Shown here: positions 33,122-39,088 of the stretch, one piece after another | Position numbering within the stretch: the stretch's first letter is position 1 | How the letters are laid out: each line of letters starts with the position of its first letter | Origin: Candidatus Sulfotelmatobacter kueseliae | Lineage (GTDB): Bacteria; Acidobacteriota; Terriglobia; Terriglobales; Acidobacteriaceae | DNA: 64,000 bases | NCBI GenBank assembly: GCA_900290255.1 | Contig: OMOD01000150.1 | Location: forward strand, 73,553 to 137,552 | Reading direction: 5' to 3' | The notes under the pieces: generated by a model | What the model was told of the DNA's origin: nothing | Seen by the model: the letters and a program-made list of their open reading frames with translations, nothing else | Database searches by the model: none | Position numbers and translations under genes: made by a program

Positions 33122-35166
33122 ACGTTCTCCTTTGGCTTATCGCCGTCGAAAAGTTCATCTTGCTTTACTGCTTGTGGTTTCTTTTTCATGCTCCAAGTCT
33201 TGCCGTCCCGAACTACACCCATCTCCCGGCAAACATCTTTGACGGTGCTCAAGCTGAAGCCGCGAGCCGACATTTCCGCGCCTGCTTGTTGCGTATCCAC
33301 CGGGCCGTTGGCAAGCATTTCCGTCAGCCAGCGGCGAATCCGGGTCTTAGCTCCGTTATCCTTGTCCGAATTTCTTTCTAGCAGTTCATCGGCGGTGCGC
33401 GTCTCTTCGCCTTTCATCACCACACAACCAACACCATCTTCCCCATCGGCGGGGTCATCCAATGGGCACTCGGCGGGCCAGTCTTTCCCTTCAACGATGT
33501 ACTTGAACCCGCGTTTCTGGCCGTGCTTGTTGCGGGCCTGAAGCATCAATCTTTGCACCGGGTTATCCGGGTCTTTCACCAAGTACCACGCGCACGGCAC
33601 TGCGGCCATGAGTTGAATGGAACCTGACGCAACCTTGATTACGGAATCAACCACCGCCTTGGTGGTGTGAGCGCTGGTTAACAATGCCGTATGTGTTTCC
33701 TGCGCGATGGGGTTGAGCAATCCGGTGATCCTGCGAACATCCGTGGCTTTATTCAAATCAAGAGTGCCCATGAAATCCGCGATTGGGTCAATCACACCAA
33801 GATCGGCCTTCTCTTCTAACAAAGCTTCCTTGAACAGTTCGAGATGTCGCAGGTCATTCAACATCCACGGAAGTTTTTCTCCATCCTCTGCGAGTACATG
33901 AAGCACAGGAATAATCAGATCTAAGTTCGCCCGCGCCACAATCAGGCGCGGCTTCCACACGGAGTCATACGCATCTTCGCGGCAAATCAGCAGTGTTTTC
34001 TTTCCTTGCCGCGACAATTCCGCCATGTGGCAACACTCCATCAGGGACTTTCCGACATCGGGCAAGCCGACAAACATATTGAGTGCATCTGCCATGAGCA
34101 CATGCCGCTTGACCCACTTTGGAGATTTATACTCAACTTCAGTCATCGTCTTTCTTATCAGGAACAACTTGCGCGGCACGGCCTTGTTGTTCTCATAGAC
34201 TCCGGGCGGATACGGTCCTTGATCTTCTTCAAGAGCTGCGATTGCTTCATGGACCGAATGCTTGTCACATCCGGTTGAGTTGCAATGAAAGGCCAGCCCA
34301 CCATCTTTGCAGGGATAAATGAAGTTGGTGCTAGTCGTGTTCTGCCCTACATGCGGCTCACAATGCTTGAGGGGACAATTTCTCAGGCGGATACAATGGC
34401 CTAAGTCGTTGTCGGTTTCGTTGTCAATTTTCAGTCCATAGAAATTGAGAAAGTCTTTGATGTCGAAACCTGCGAGCACTTTGCGTGTTTTCGTTTTTGC
34501 TTTTTCGCGGGTCTCTGTCTTTTTCTTTTCCGGCTCGGCTGGCAACCGGCTCCATTGGTCGGGGTCTATCGCTTGGAGTTCTTCACGTATCTTTGCGCTG
34601 ATGTGCGCGGCGGTAGAGCATACATACTGCGCATCATCACCGACATCTTTGAGAATGTTGAATGCCGGACCTACCAACTCACCTGTAAGAGCAAAGAAGC
34701 GGGGCGCATGTTTTGGTGCCCACATTTGCAGGCACGTCTCACTAAGCTGGCGGGTGCGTATGTTGCCTTTCACCAACACATGCAAACCGCATCCTGACAC
34801 GGAGATTTCCGACCATGACTGCCAACGGCTCAAGGCGATCATCGCCTCATTGCACACAATCCCGGTGGTCGCATTGCGGCAATGGTCGAAATCAAACGGC
34901 AGGATGTCACCACCGGCCATACCTTCTATATAAGTGAAGCAGTATCCGACCCCATCACCGGGCCGCAACTTTTCAAAGACTTCATCGAACGAACACCAGT
35001 TCCCATCTTCATGCTTTGGCGCGGAGTGGCTACCACGCGGTATCTTGGCAAAGGCTCCATTGCCTTTCGACTTCAAGAAATATGGCAGAAACCTGCGATG
35101 GGGGAGCATCTCCGAAGGTAGATTCTTCAGGAGCAATGCTTTCAGTTTTTGTTGTTCGTTCGTCAT
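33118..35166 (-). CDS. Primase-helicase replication protein (PrimPol-like plus RepA-like ATPase)
   Basis: 682 residues from ATG 35166 (GGAAGGA RBS); ATG 35181 is the longer option. N-terminal primase-like part: GGDILPFDFDHC near residue 68-79 gives the catalytic DxD pattern, then a conserved SVSGCGLHVLVKG segment typical of PrimPol/DUF-type phage primases. A Cys/His cluster (CPLKHCEPH, CNSTGCDKHS) follows, probably a zinc finger. The C-terminal ATPase is RepA/AAA_25-like: Walker A FVGLPDVGKSL, Walker B LGVIDPIADF, and TSAHTTK. Satellites such as P4 and PICIs use one such primase-helicase for self-replication. The candidate origin lies about 0.8-1.1 kb upstream. First gene of the main leftward operon apart from the 35297 gene. 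Confidence 0.85.
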   Translation of the reverse strand: MTNEQQKLKALLLKNLPSEMLPHRRFLPYFLKSKGNGAFAKIPRGSHSAPKHEDGNWCSFDEVFEKLRPGDGVGYCFTYIEGMAGGDILPFDFDHCRNATTGIVCNEAMIALSRWQSWSEISVSGCGLHVLVKGNIRTRQLSETCLQMWAPKHAPRFFALTGELVGPAFNILKDVGDDAQYVCSTAAHISAKIREELQAIDPDQWSRLPAEPEKKKTETREKAKTKTRKVLAGFDIKDFLNFYGLKIDNETDNDLGHCIRLRNCPLKHCEPHVGQNTTSTNFIYPCKDGGLAFHCNSTGCDKHSVHEAIAALEEDQGPYPPGVYENNKAVPRKLFLIRKTMTEVEYKSPKWVKRHVLMADALNMFVGLPDVGKSLMECCHMAELSRQGKKTLLICREDAYDSVWKPRLIVARANLDLIIPVLHVLAEDGEKLPWMLNDLRHLELFKEALLEEKADLGVIDPIADFMGTLDLNKATDVRRITGLLNPIAQETHTALLTSAHTTKAVVDSVIKVASGSIQLMAAVPCAWYLVKDPDNPVQRLMLQARNKHGQKRGFKYIVEGKDWPAECPLDDPADGEDGVGCVVMKGEETRTADELLERNSDKDNGAKTRIRRWLTEMLANGPVDTQQAGAEMSARGFSLSTVKDVCREMGVVRDGKTWSMKKKPQAVKQDELFDGDKPKENV

Positions 35167-35296
35167 GCTCGTTCCTTCCAAAAATTGTGAAGGCCGATGG
35201 TTGTGATCCCATCGGCCCGCGAGACAGTTTCAACTTGTGGCTGCGCACGCCCCGTCCCGTCACCTTGCGCCCTTACTGGTGACCTCAATCACGTGT

Positions 35297-35770
35297 TCAG
35301 GTCGCACAAGATTTGAATGGTGAATCATCTTCCTTCTTAAGAACGCGTGCTCCTTTTACACGGCCCGAAGGCTGATTCATCCCTAGAGTCAATCCCTTTG
35401 GCTCGTAACCTGCACGGCGCTTGATTCGTGGCCAAGCACCTTGTCGCACCATGCGGAAGAACTCTTTTTCGGCATCCTCAGCGTCAACACCTTTAGCCGT
35501 CATCCAACCTATGAAGTTGGCCAACTCCACTCGCAGAGCAGGCGGCTCAAACTTCAAAAACTCCGAACGATCTTCCAGGGAACTCTCGGCTGCAATCTCC
35601 AGCTTGCGAGGAATCGGCTTCTCAATGCGCCCTTCAAGCACGAACATTCCACACCTCAAGAGGCGTTTCCACAATGGCGCAGTTTTAGGACGTGCGTCGT
35701 AGTCGCGTTTTCTCTTGCGTCTTGGCCCTTTGGGTAGAGCTTCGCCGTTCAGGTTTGTTTGGAGTTGCAT
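35297..35770 (-). CDS. Basic protein of unknown function upstream of primase
   Basis: 157 residues. Strongly basic N-terminus (GPRRKRKRDYDARPK) suggests nucleic-acid binding; the middle is helical (PALRVELANFIGWMTAKGVDAEDAEKEFFRMVRQ); the C-terminus is again basic. No family is recognised. Its place between the candidate origin and the primase suggests a replication initiator accessory or regulator, which is inference. ATG 35770 is the only reasonable start. Confidence 0.65.
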   Translation of the reverse strand: MQLQTNLNGEALPKGPRRKRKRDYDARPKTAPLWKRLLRCGMFVLEGRIEKPIPRKLEIAAESSLEDRSEFLKFEPPALRVELANFIGWMTAKGVDAEDAEKEFFRMVRQGAWPRIKRRAGYEPKGLTLGMNQPSGRVKGARVLKKEDDSPFKSCAT

Positions 35771-35886
35771 TCAGCACCTCGAAGTCGCGCGGTAGTGTTC
35801 ACGCGTCAACTTGATGCTCCGAGGTCGCCTTGGTGCGATTTCCTTGCCGGTACGCTCACATTGCGGCTAGGGTAACCGATGAAAAG

Positions 35887-35938
35887 CGGAGCGTAGCTCA
35901 ATTGGTGAGCCGTCCAATGTAACAAGAACATTGTAACA
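35887..35938 (+). other. Degenerate tRNA-like fragment
   Basis: Reads GCGGAGCGTAGCTCAATTGG then TGAGC: a tRNA-like D arm with stem GCTC/GAGC (35896-35899/35907-35910). A second arm CAATGT/ACATTG (35915-35920/35928-35933) closes a 7-base loop, but position 33 is not U and no T arm (GTTCRANNC) follows. It cannot be a working tRNA; it may be a tRNA remnant or chance. Confidence 0.35.
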
Positions 35939-36035
35939 TCATCAACGTCACAGATTGCAACAATTGTTTTGTAGCTTCAATGTCTATCAGAATAGTAGTG
36001 ATTAAAGCCCCGGCCCGACAGGGCATAGAACCCTT

Positions 36036-36139
36036 GAGGCACAGGCACACCACCACCATGTTAGGATATATATGATTACTCTTGTATATTCAATGGGTTG
36101 CAGATACCCATCGTTGGTGGTGGTGGTGTACTTGCCTCA
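36036..36139. repeat. Long imperfect inverted repeat with AT-rich loop
   Basis: Left arm 36036-36060 (GAGGCACAGGCACACCACCA...) and right arm 36112-36139 (...TGGTGGTGTACTTGCCTC) are near reverse complements over about 25 bases. Their loop holds TTAGGATATATATGATTACT and a smaller hairpin TGGGTTGCAGATACCCA. Confidence 0.75.
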
Positions 36140-36285
36140 GAGGACCATGCTTCGTGACCGTTCGTGTCCGCTTCATAATCGCAAAGTGAATGTCTACTAT
36201 TCTAGTAGTACTTAGTTGCAGGATGGTTTCGTGGGTGGTTCTTACAACCATTCCACGCTTGCAAATGATTGATGGTGTTATAGCA

Positions 36286-36308
36286 GGTGCCTAGTTAGTG
36301 CCCACTCG
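36286..36308. promoter_or_regulatory. Third GGGCAC-type site (internal)
   Basis: GGTGCCTAGTTAGTGCCCAC carries the same GGCACTA/TAGGTGCC elements as the sites at both ends of the element, in inverted arrangement, upstream of the 49-aa gene at 36353. Likely recognised by the same protein (integrase or AlpA-type factor), inferred only from sequence likeness. Confidence 0.4.
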
Positions 36309-36352
36309 CCACTGGTGAAACGTTGGTCTACAATTTCAGTGAGGTGCGTGTC

Positions 36353-36502
36353 ATGGAATGGGAATATAGGTTGGTTAGAGTTGATGCGTTATCACAGGAA
36401 CTCTTGAACTCACATGGTGCTGATGGTTTTGAACTTATTCAGATAATTAGTACTAAATCCTCGGATTGGTTGATGATATTCAAGAAGCCTGTTAAGAAGT
36501 GA
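36353..36502 (+). CDS. DUF4177-like mini-protein (49 aa)
   Basis: ATG 36353 to TGA 36502. Reads MEWEYRLVRVDALSQELLN, then HGADGFELIQI and DWLMIFKKPVKK. This is the compact beta-alpha-beta pattern of DUF4177 proteins (usually 50-70 residues, 'E-Y-K-V' ... 'N..G..GWEL' ... 'F.R'). It is the only rightward gene in this half of the element and is preceded by the internal GGGCAC site. Function of the family is unknown. Codon use is AT-rich compared with the host. Confidence 0.65.
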   Translation: MEWEYRLVRVDALSQELLNSHGADGFELIQIISTKSSDWLMIFKKPVKK

Positions 36503-36612
36503 TGGGTGTGAAGGCGATGGGGGCTTGACCCGGCTCCGTGCCTTAGCACGGGCCGGGAATCTGGCAAGGCGGGCCGGTCTAGTGATGCCGGTCAATGGCG
36601 CGATGGTCCCAG

Positions 36613-37098
36613 CTAACTCATCAACGTGCCACATACCGCAGCAAGTGCAATTACATCAACTTCTGCCCGAGCCCACATCTCTTTATGTCTTGAGTGACAG
36701 ACCAATACTGGGTCAGTGTTTTTGGTGAAGTTCCATTCCAACTGAGAAGAATGAATCACCTTGTTGGAGACATCTCGAAATGCAAGGGGCTTCTCTGAGC
36801 CGTCCTTCATAATGAGCTTGCCGCATTCCGGAACACTGTTCACCTTGGTAAAATAATCAGAAAGCCCTTCCTCATCGTCAACCATCCGCAGGAAGAGTGC
36901 CAGTTCGAGGCAAGCTTTTTCGGCGCGTTCTTGAGAAATCTCAAAAAGGACCTTATGTAGATATTTCCAACTGCCTGCAAACTTTCCCTTGACCATCTCA
37001 GTGAGTGGCAGTCGCGAATATGCGAAGCACATGATGATTGATAGGTTCTCGTGAACCATGCGCGTAAGAGGTAGGGAAAAACGTTTCGTGTTGTTCAT
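36613..37098 (-). CDS. Protein of unknown function next to integrase
   Basis: 161 residues. Helical N-terminal half (MVHENLSIIMCFAYSRLP, FLRMVDDEEGLSDYF), then a striking conserved-looking C-terminus (DVSNKVIHSSQLEWNF, PVLVCHSRHKEMWARAEVDVIALAAVCG). The HSSQ...CHSRHKE pattern with two His and a Cys could be catalytic or metal binding but matches no family I know. It follows the integrase by 33 bp on the same strand and may be co-transcribed. Confidence 0.65.
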   Translation of the reverse strand: MNNTKRFSLPLTRMVHENLSIIMCFAYSRLPLTEMVKGKFAGSWKYLHKVLFEISQERAEKACLELALFLRMVDDEEGLSDYFTKVNSVPECGKLIMKDGSEKPLAFRDVSNKVIHSSQLEWNFTKNTDPVLVCHSRHKEMWARAEVDVIALAAVCGTLMS

Positions 37099-37131
37099 GA
37101 AGACCTATTCTATCCGCGCAACATCGGCTCG

Positions 37132-38283
37132 TTACTTGCTGAGGGACTTTTGTTGCGCGGCCTCTTCCAAAAGCCGCATACCTTTCTCGCCTTGCTCAAG
37201 CGAAGTCTTCAGGTAGTTCTTTTCGAGCACCGCATACGAGTTGCCGAGCACTTGGAATCCGGCCCGGACATCGCCTGTCAGATTGACTAGCATTGTCGCG
37301 CAACCACGGCGGGCGGCATACAAGCCTTTCCATTTCAAGCCTTCATCGGCAATCAATGGGAGCATGACGTTCCTGACGAAGCTCTCAACGTTGAGCGGTC
37401 CGTTCTTCTGGTTCGGGAACACCCAACCCACTGTGACGTTGCCACACTTCGCCCGCCACAACTTGAGCAAACCTTTGACCGGCTGAATCAATGTGATGGT
37501 TCGTTGTGACCGCTGAGTTTTGGTTGTGCCCACGACACCGCGCACTGCACCTCGGCGAATGTGAGTGAAGTGCTCATCCACGTCACCCCATTGCAACCCG
37601 GCAATTTCCGAAGGCCGCAGGCCCAAGAAGAACGCGAGTGCAAACACCGCCTGAGCATCCACACGCGAGACTAGCGCGGAGATGGTGTTCTCGGCCTCTT
37701 CCAGTGTGTAATGTTGTGTGGGGTTTGCTGCGCGGACCTTGGCCAGCACCTTCACATCGCGCCAAGGATTATTCTCAATCAATCCAAGGTTGAGAGCGTG
37801 TGTGAAGATGCCACTGGCGAGTGAGCGAACGTGCGAGAGTGTGTTGCGGGTTAAGGGCTTCACCAGTGACGTGAGAAATTCGCTGCCTTCGTGGGTGCGG
37901 TACTCGCGCAAGGTGCGGTCTTTGAAGTGATCCTGCAGATAGATGTTCCAAAGTTTGGTGTAACCGCGATGGGTGGATGGCCGCAGATTCTCCTTTACCC
38001 ACGGCTCATACTTTTCATCCCAAAAATCAGGCACCGTCCAATTGCGCCCGTTCGTTCTTGGTGTGGCCCCGGCTTCGGCATTGACTTCCCCCATCACCTT
38101 GTCTCGGATCAGCTTCACTGCATCCGAAAATTTGTATCGCTTGCCCCGTTTGCGAAACGTGTGCTCCTTGTCGGCAACACACAATTTCCTGATGGCCCGT
38201 TTGCCTTCGGTGTCGTAAAATCGCACGTAGAAGGTGCCTGAACGTTCGATGATCTGCCCGTTTTGGTGTCGTGTATTTGCCAT
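37132..38283 (-). CDS. Tyrosine recombinase (phage integrase)
   Basis: 383 residues from ATG 38283 (MANTRHQNGQIIERSGTFYV); a longer frame to 38451 is out of register with any RBS. N-terminal arm-binding-like region, SAM-like core-binding domain (NLRPSTHRGYTKLWNIYLQDHF), and the catalytic domain: box I Arg in GLRPSEIAGLQWGDV, Lys in GTTKTQRSQRT, box II ARRG, and nucleophile Tyr in EKNYLK near the end. The box II His is replaced: YAARRG instead of H-x-x-R, a natural variant in some integrases. It lies next to attR and would catalyse integration at the tRNA-Ser anticodon-loop region. Confidence 0.92.
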   Translation of the reverse strand: MANTRHQNGQIIERSGTFYVRFYDTEGKRAIRKLCVADKEHTFRKRGKRYKFSDAVKLIRDKVMGEVNAEAGATPRTNGRNWTVPDFWDEKYEPWVKENLRPSTHRGYTKLWNIYLQDHFKDRTLREYRTHEGSEFLTSLVKPLTRNTLSHVRSLASGIFTHALNLGLIENNPWRDVKVLAKVRAANPTQHYTLEEAENTISALVSRVDAQAVFALAFFLGLRPSEIAGLQWGDVDEHFTHIRRGAVRGVVGTTKTQRSQRTITLIQPVKGLLKLWRAKCGNVTVGWVFPNQKNGPLNVESFVRNVMLPLIADEGLKWKGLYAARRGCATMLVNLTGDVRAGFQVLGNSYAVLEKNYLKTSLEQGEKGMRLLEEAAQQKSLSK

Positions 38284-38287
38284 GGCC

Positions 38288-38446
38288 TCACCGTTCCTCT
38301 TCCGGGATGGTGACCCATCGCCGCAATGTTTTGGACCAGTAGACGGGAACACTCCGAATGGTTTTGTGATTCGGCTCTCCCGCTTTGTGCCAAGTTTTCG
38401 TATGACCTTGATACTGCGGTTTCGGTTTGTGTTTGGTGTTCGCCAT
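38288..38446 (-). CDS. Small basic ORF preceding the integrase (possible RDF/accessory)
   Basis: 52 residues from ATG 38446: MANTKHKPKPQYQGHTKTWH, then NHKTIRSVPVYWSKTLRRWV and IPEEER. Ends 4 bp before the integrase ATG, so it would be translationally coupled. The MANTKH start echoes the integrase start MANTRH, perhaps from duplication. Basic and rich in aromatic residues, it could bind DNA as a directionality factor, which is a guess. The GGGCAC site lies just upstream. Confidence 0.55.
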   Translation of the reverse strand: MANTKHKPKPQYQGHTKTWHKAGEPNHKTIRSVPVYWSKTLRRWVTIPEEER

Positions 38447-38464
38447 GCCATCAGTATGGCACAT

Positions 38465-38490
38465 GGGCACTACCGGGCACTAGGTGCCCA
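38465..38490. promoter_or_regulatory. Putative integrase arm-type site, right end
   Basis: GGGCACTACCGGGCACTAGG then TGCCCA, matching the left-end site at 21265-21292 in motif and spacing. It sits between the start of the integrase operon and attR, so integrase binding here could also repress its own transcription. Confidence 0.5.
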
Positions 38491-38527
38491 AGGTAACTGT
38501 GATGTAAACTATTGATTATAAAGGCGC

Positions 38528-38617
38528 GGAGGGATGCGTGAGCGGTTGAAACGGGCGGTCTTGAAAACCGCTGTACGGGAAACCGTACCGGGGGTTCGAA
38601 TCCCTCTCCCTCCGCCA
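38528..38617 (+). tRNA. tRNA-Ser(UGA), intact, CCA encoded
   Basis: Cloverleaf seen: acceptor GGAGGGA pairs with TCCCTCC, discriminator G and encoded CCA at 38615-38617; D arm GCGTGAGCGGTTGAAACGGG region; anticodon loop CTTGAAA with anticodon TGA; long variable arm TGTACGGGAAACCGTAC typical of class II serine tRNA; T arm GGGGGTTCGAATCCCTC. The 5' half is shared with attL, so the element's integration rebuilt the gene with an element-derived promoter and 5' half and a host 3' half. Confidence 0.97.
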
Positions 38618-38696
38618 TATAGTCTGGACAGCAAAGCATATCTGCTGTTCTTCCATCGAAATACGCGAGTAATGCCCGTATTCGCGATAATTCCCA

Positions 38697-38840
38697 ATCA
38701 AATCGGACGGCAGAGAGCGGACTACTCGGCCTGCTCACGCAGCCTTTGGCAGCTTTTTCTCTGAAGGGCTAATGAGGAGTCCGACTTTCAGAACTCGATG
38801 GGGCGAATGCGCAGCGATCACAAACCGAGCGTTTCGCAAG
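38697..38840. repeat. Dispersed degenerate repeat, copy A
   Basis: Similar over about 130 bp to 48474-48620: shared blocks are CGGAC-GCAGAGA-CGGACT, CTTTTTCTCTG, AGTCCGACTT and CGATCACAA-CCGA in the same order and spacing. CGGACT (38718-38723) pairs with AGTCCG (38778-38783), so a stem is kept in both copies. No ORF. Confidence 0.6.
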
Positions 38841-38985
38841 TCCGGACTTAACCTTGGCTCGCCGTTCCTATTCCTGGTACGCCCGTCGTAGCAGATGAAG
38901 CCGGGCCAGTTCGCGCAGCGTGCGCGCCCCGACAGCAAGAAAAATCTTGAACGAGTCCCGGTGAGGCCAAGTGCCTCAACTCTAT

Positions 38986-39015
38986 AGAAAACGGCCCGCC
39001 GTTGAAGGGCGGGCC
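38986..39015 (-). terminator. Rho-independent-type terminator of the protease gene
   Basis: Stem GGCCCGCC (38993-39000) / GGCGGGCC (39008-39015), loop of 7; on the reverse strand it is followed by GTTTTCTATAG. It lies about 75 bp beyond the protease stop codon in the correct direction. Confidence 0.7.
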
Positions 39016-39088
39016 TGGTTTCAGACTTGCGATTCACCGAGCACGGTGAGCTTATAGTTTTTCATTTTTTGCTCTGTTGTATTGTTCG

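Larger units (their letters stand above)
35771..36352. other. Non-coding region with nested inverted repeats, candidate replication origin
   Basis: 582 bp without a gene between the primase block and the rightmost genes. Outer inverted repeat: AGAATAGTAG (35989-35998) and CTACTATTCT (36194-36203), each preceded by AATGTCTA-type sequence (35979, 36189). Inner inverted repeat: 36036-36060 pairs with 36112-36139 (CACCACCACCA versus TGGTGGTGGTG plus GAGGCA/TGCCTC). The loop is very AT-rich (36061-36092). Tandem decamers TTCGTGACCG/TTCGTGTCCG lie at 36151-36170 and TGTAACA is repeated at 35918 and 35932. This is what an origin with melting zone looks like (inference). Confidence 0.5.
21133..38566. 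mobile_element. Integrated phage-satellite-like (PICI-like) element in tRNA-Ser(UGA)
   Basis: About 17.4 kb bounded by a 39-bp direct repeat equal to the 5' half of tRNA-Ser(UGA) (21133-21171 and 38528-38566). Inside, from the right: tyrosine integrase, a non-coding region with nested inverted repeats, primase-helicase, AlpA-type regulator, TerS-like and TerL proteins, small unknown genes and an MmeI-like R-M enzyme; rightward cargo lies at the left end. No capsid, portal, tail, holin or lysin gene is seen. Known satellites (SaPI/PICI, P4) share size, tRNA targeting, int-AlpA-primase and terminase genes without a full virion set. Internal DNA looks more AT-rich than the host flanks. A decayed prophage is the main alternative. 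Confidence 0.8.
38618..39088. other. Intergenic region right of the element
   Basis: 471 bp without a gene. It contains the dispersed repeat at 38697-38840 and a terminator near 38993-39015 for the protease gene. The short ORFs reported by simple translation have no RBS and unlikely composition. Confidence 0.5.

Noticed and set aside
35887-35938. Complete tRNA at the D-arm-like sequence
   Set aside because: No T arm, no acceptor pairing and a wrong base at position 33; kept only as a degenerate fragment.
36036-36139. CRISPR-like repeat
   Set aside because: Only a single inverted pair of arms with one loop, no regular spacer/repeat series and no cas genes in the window.
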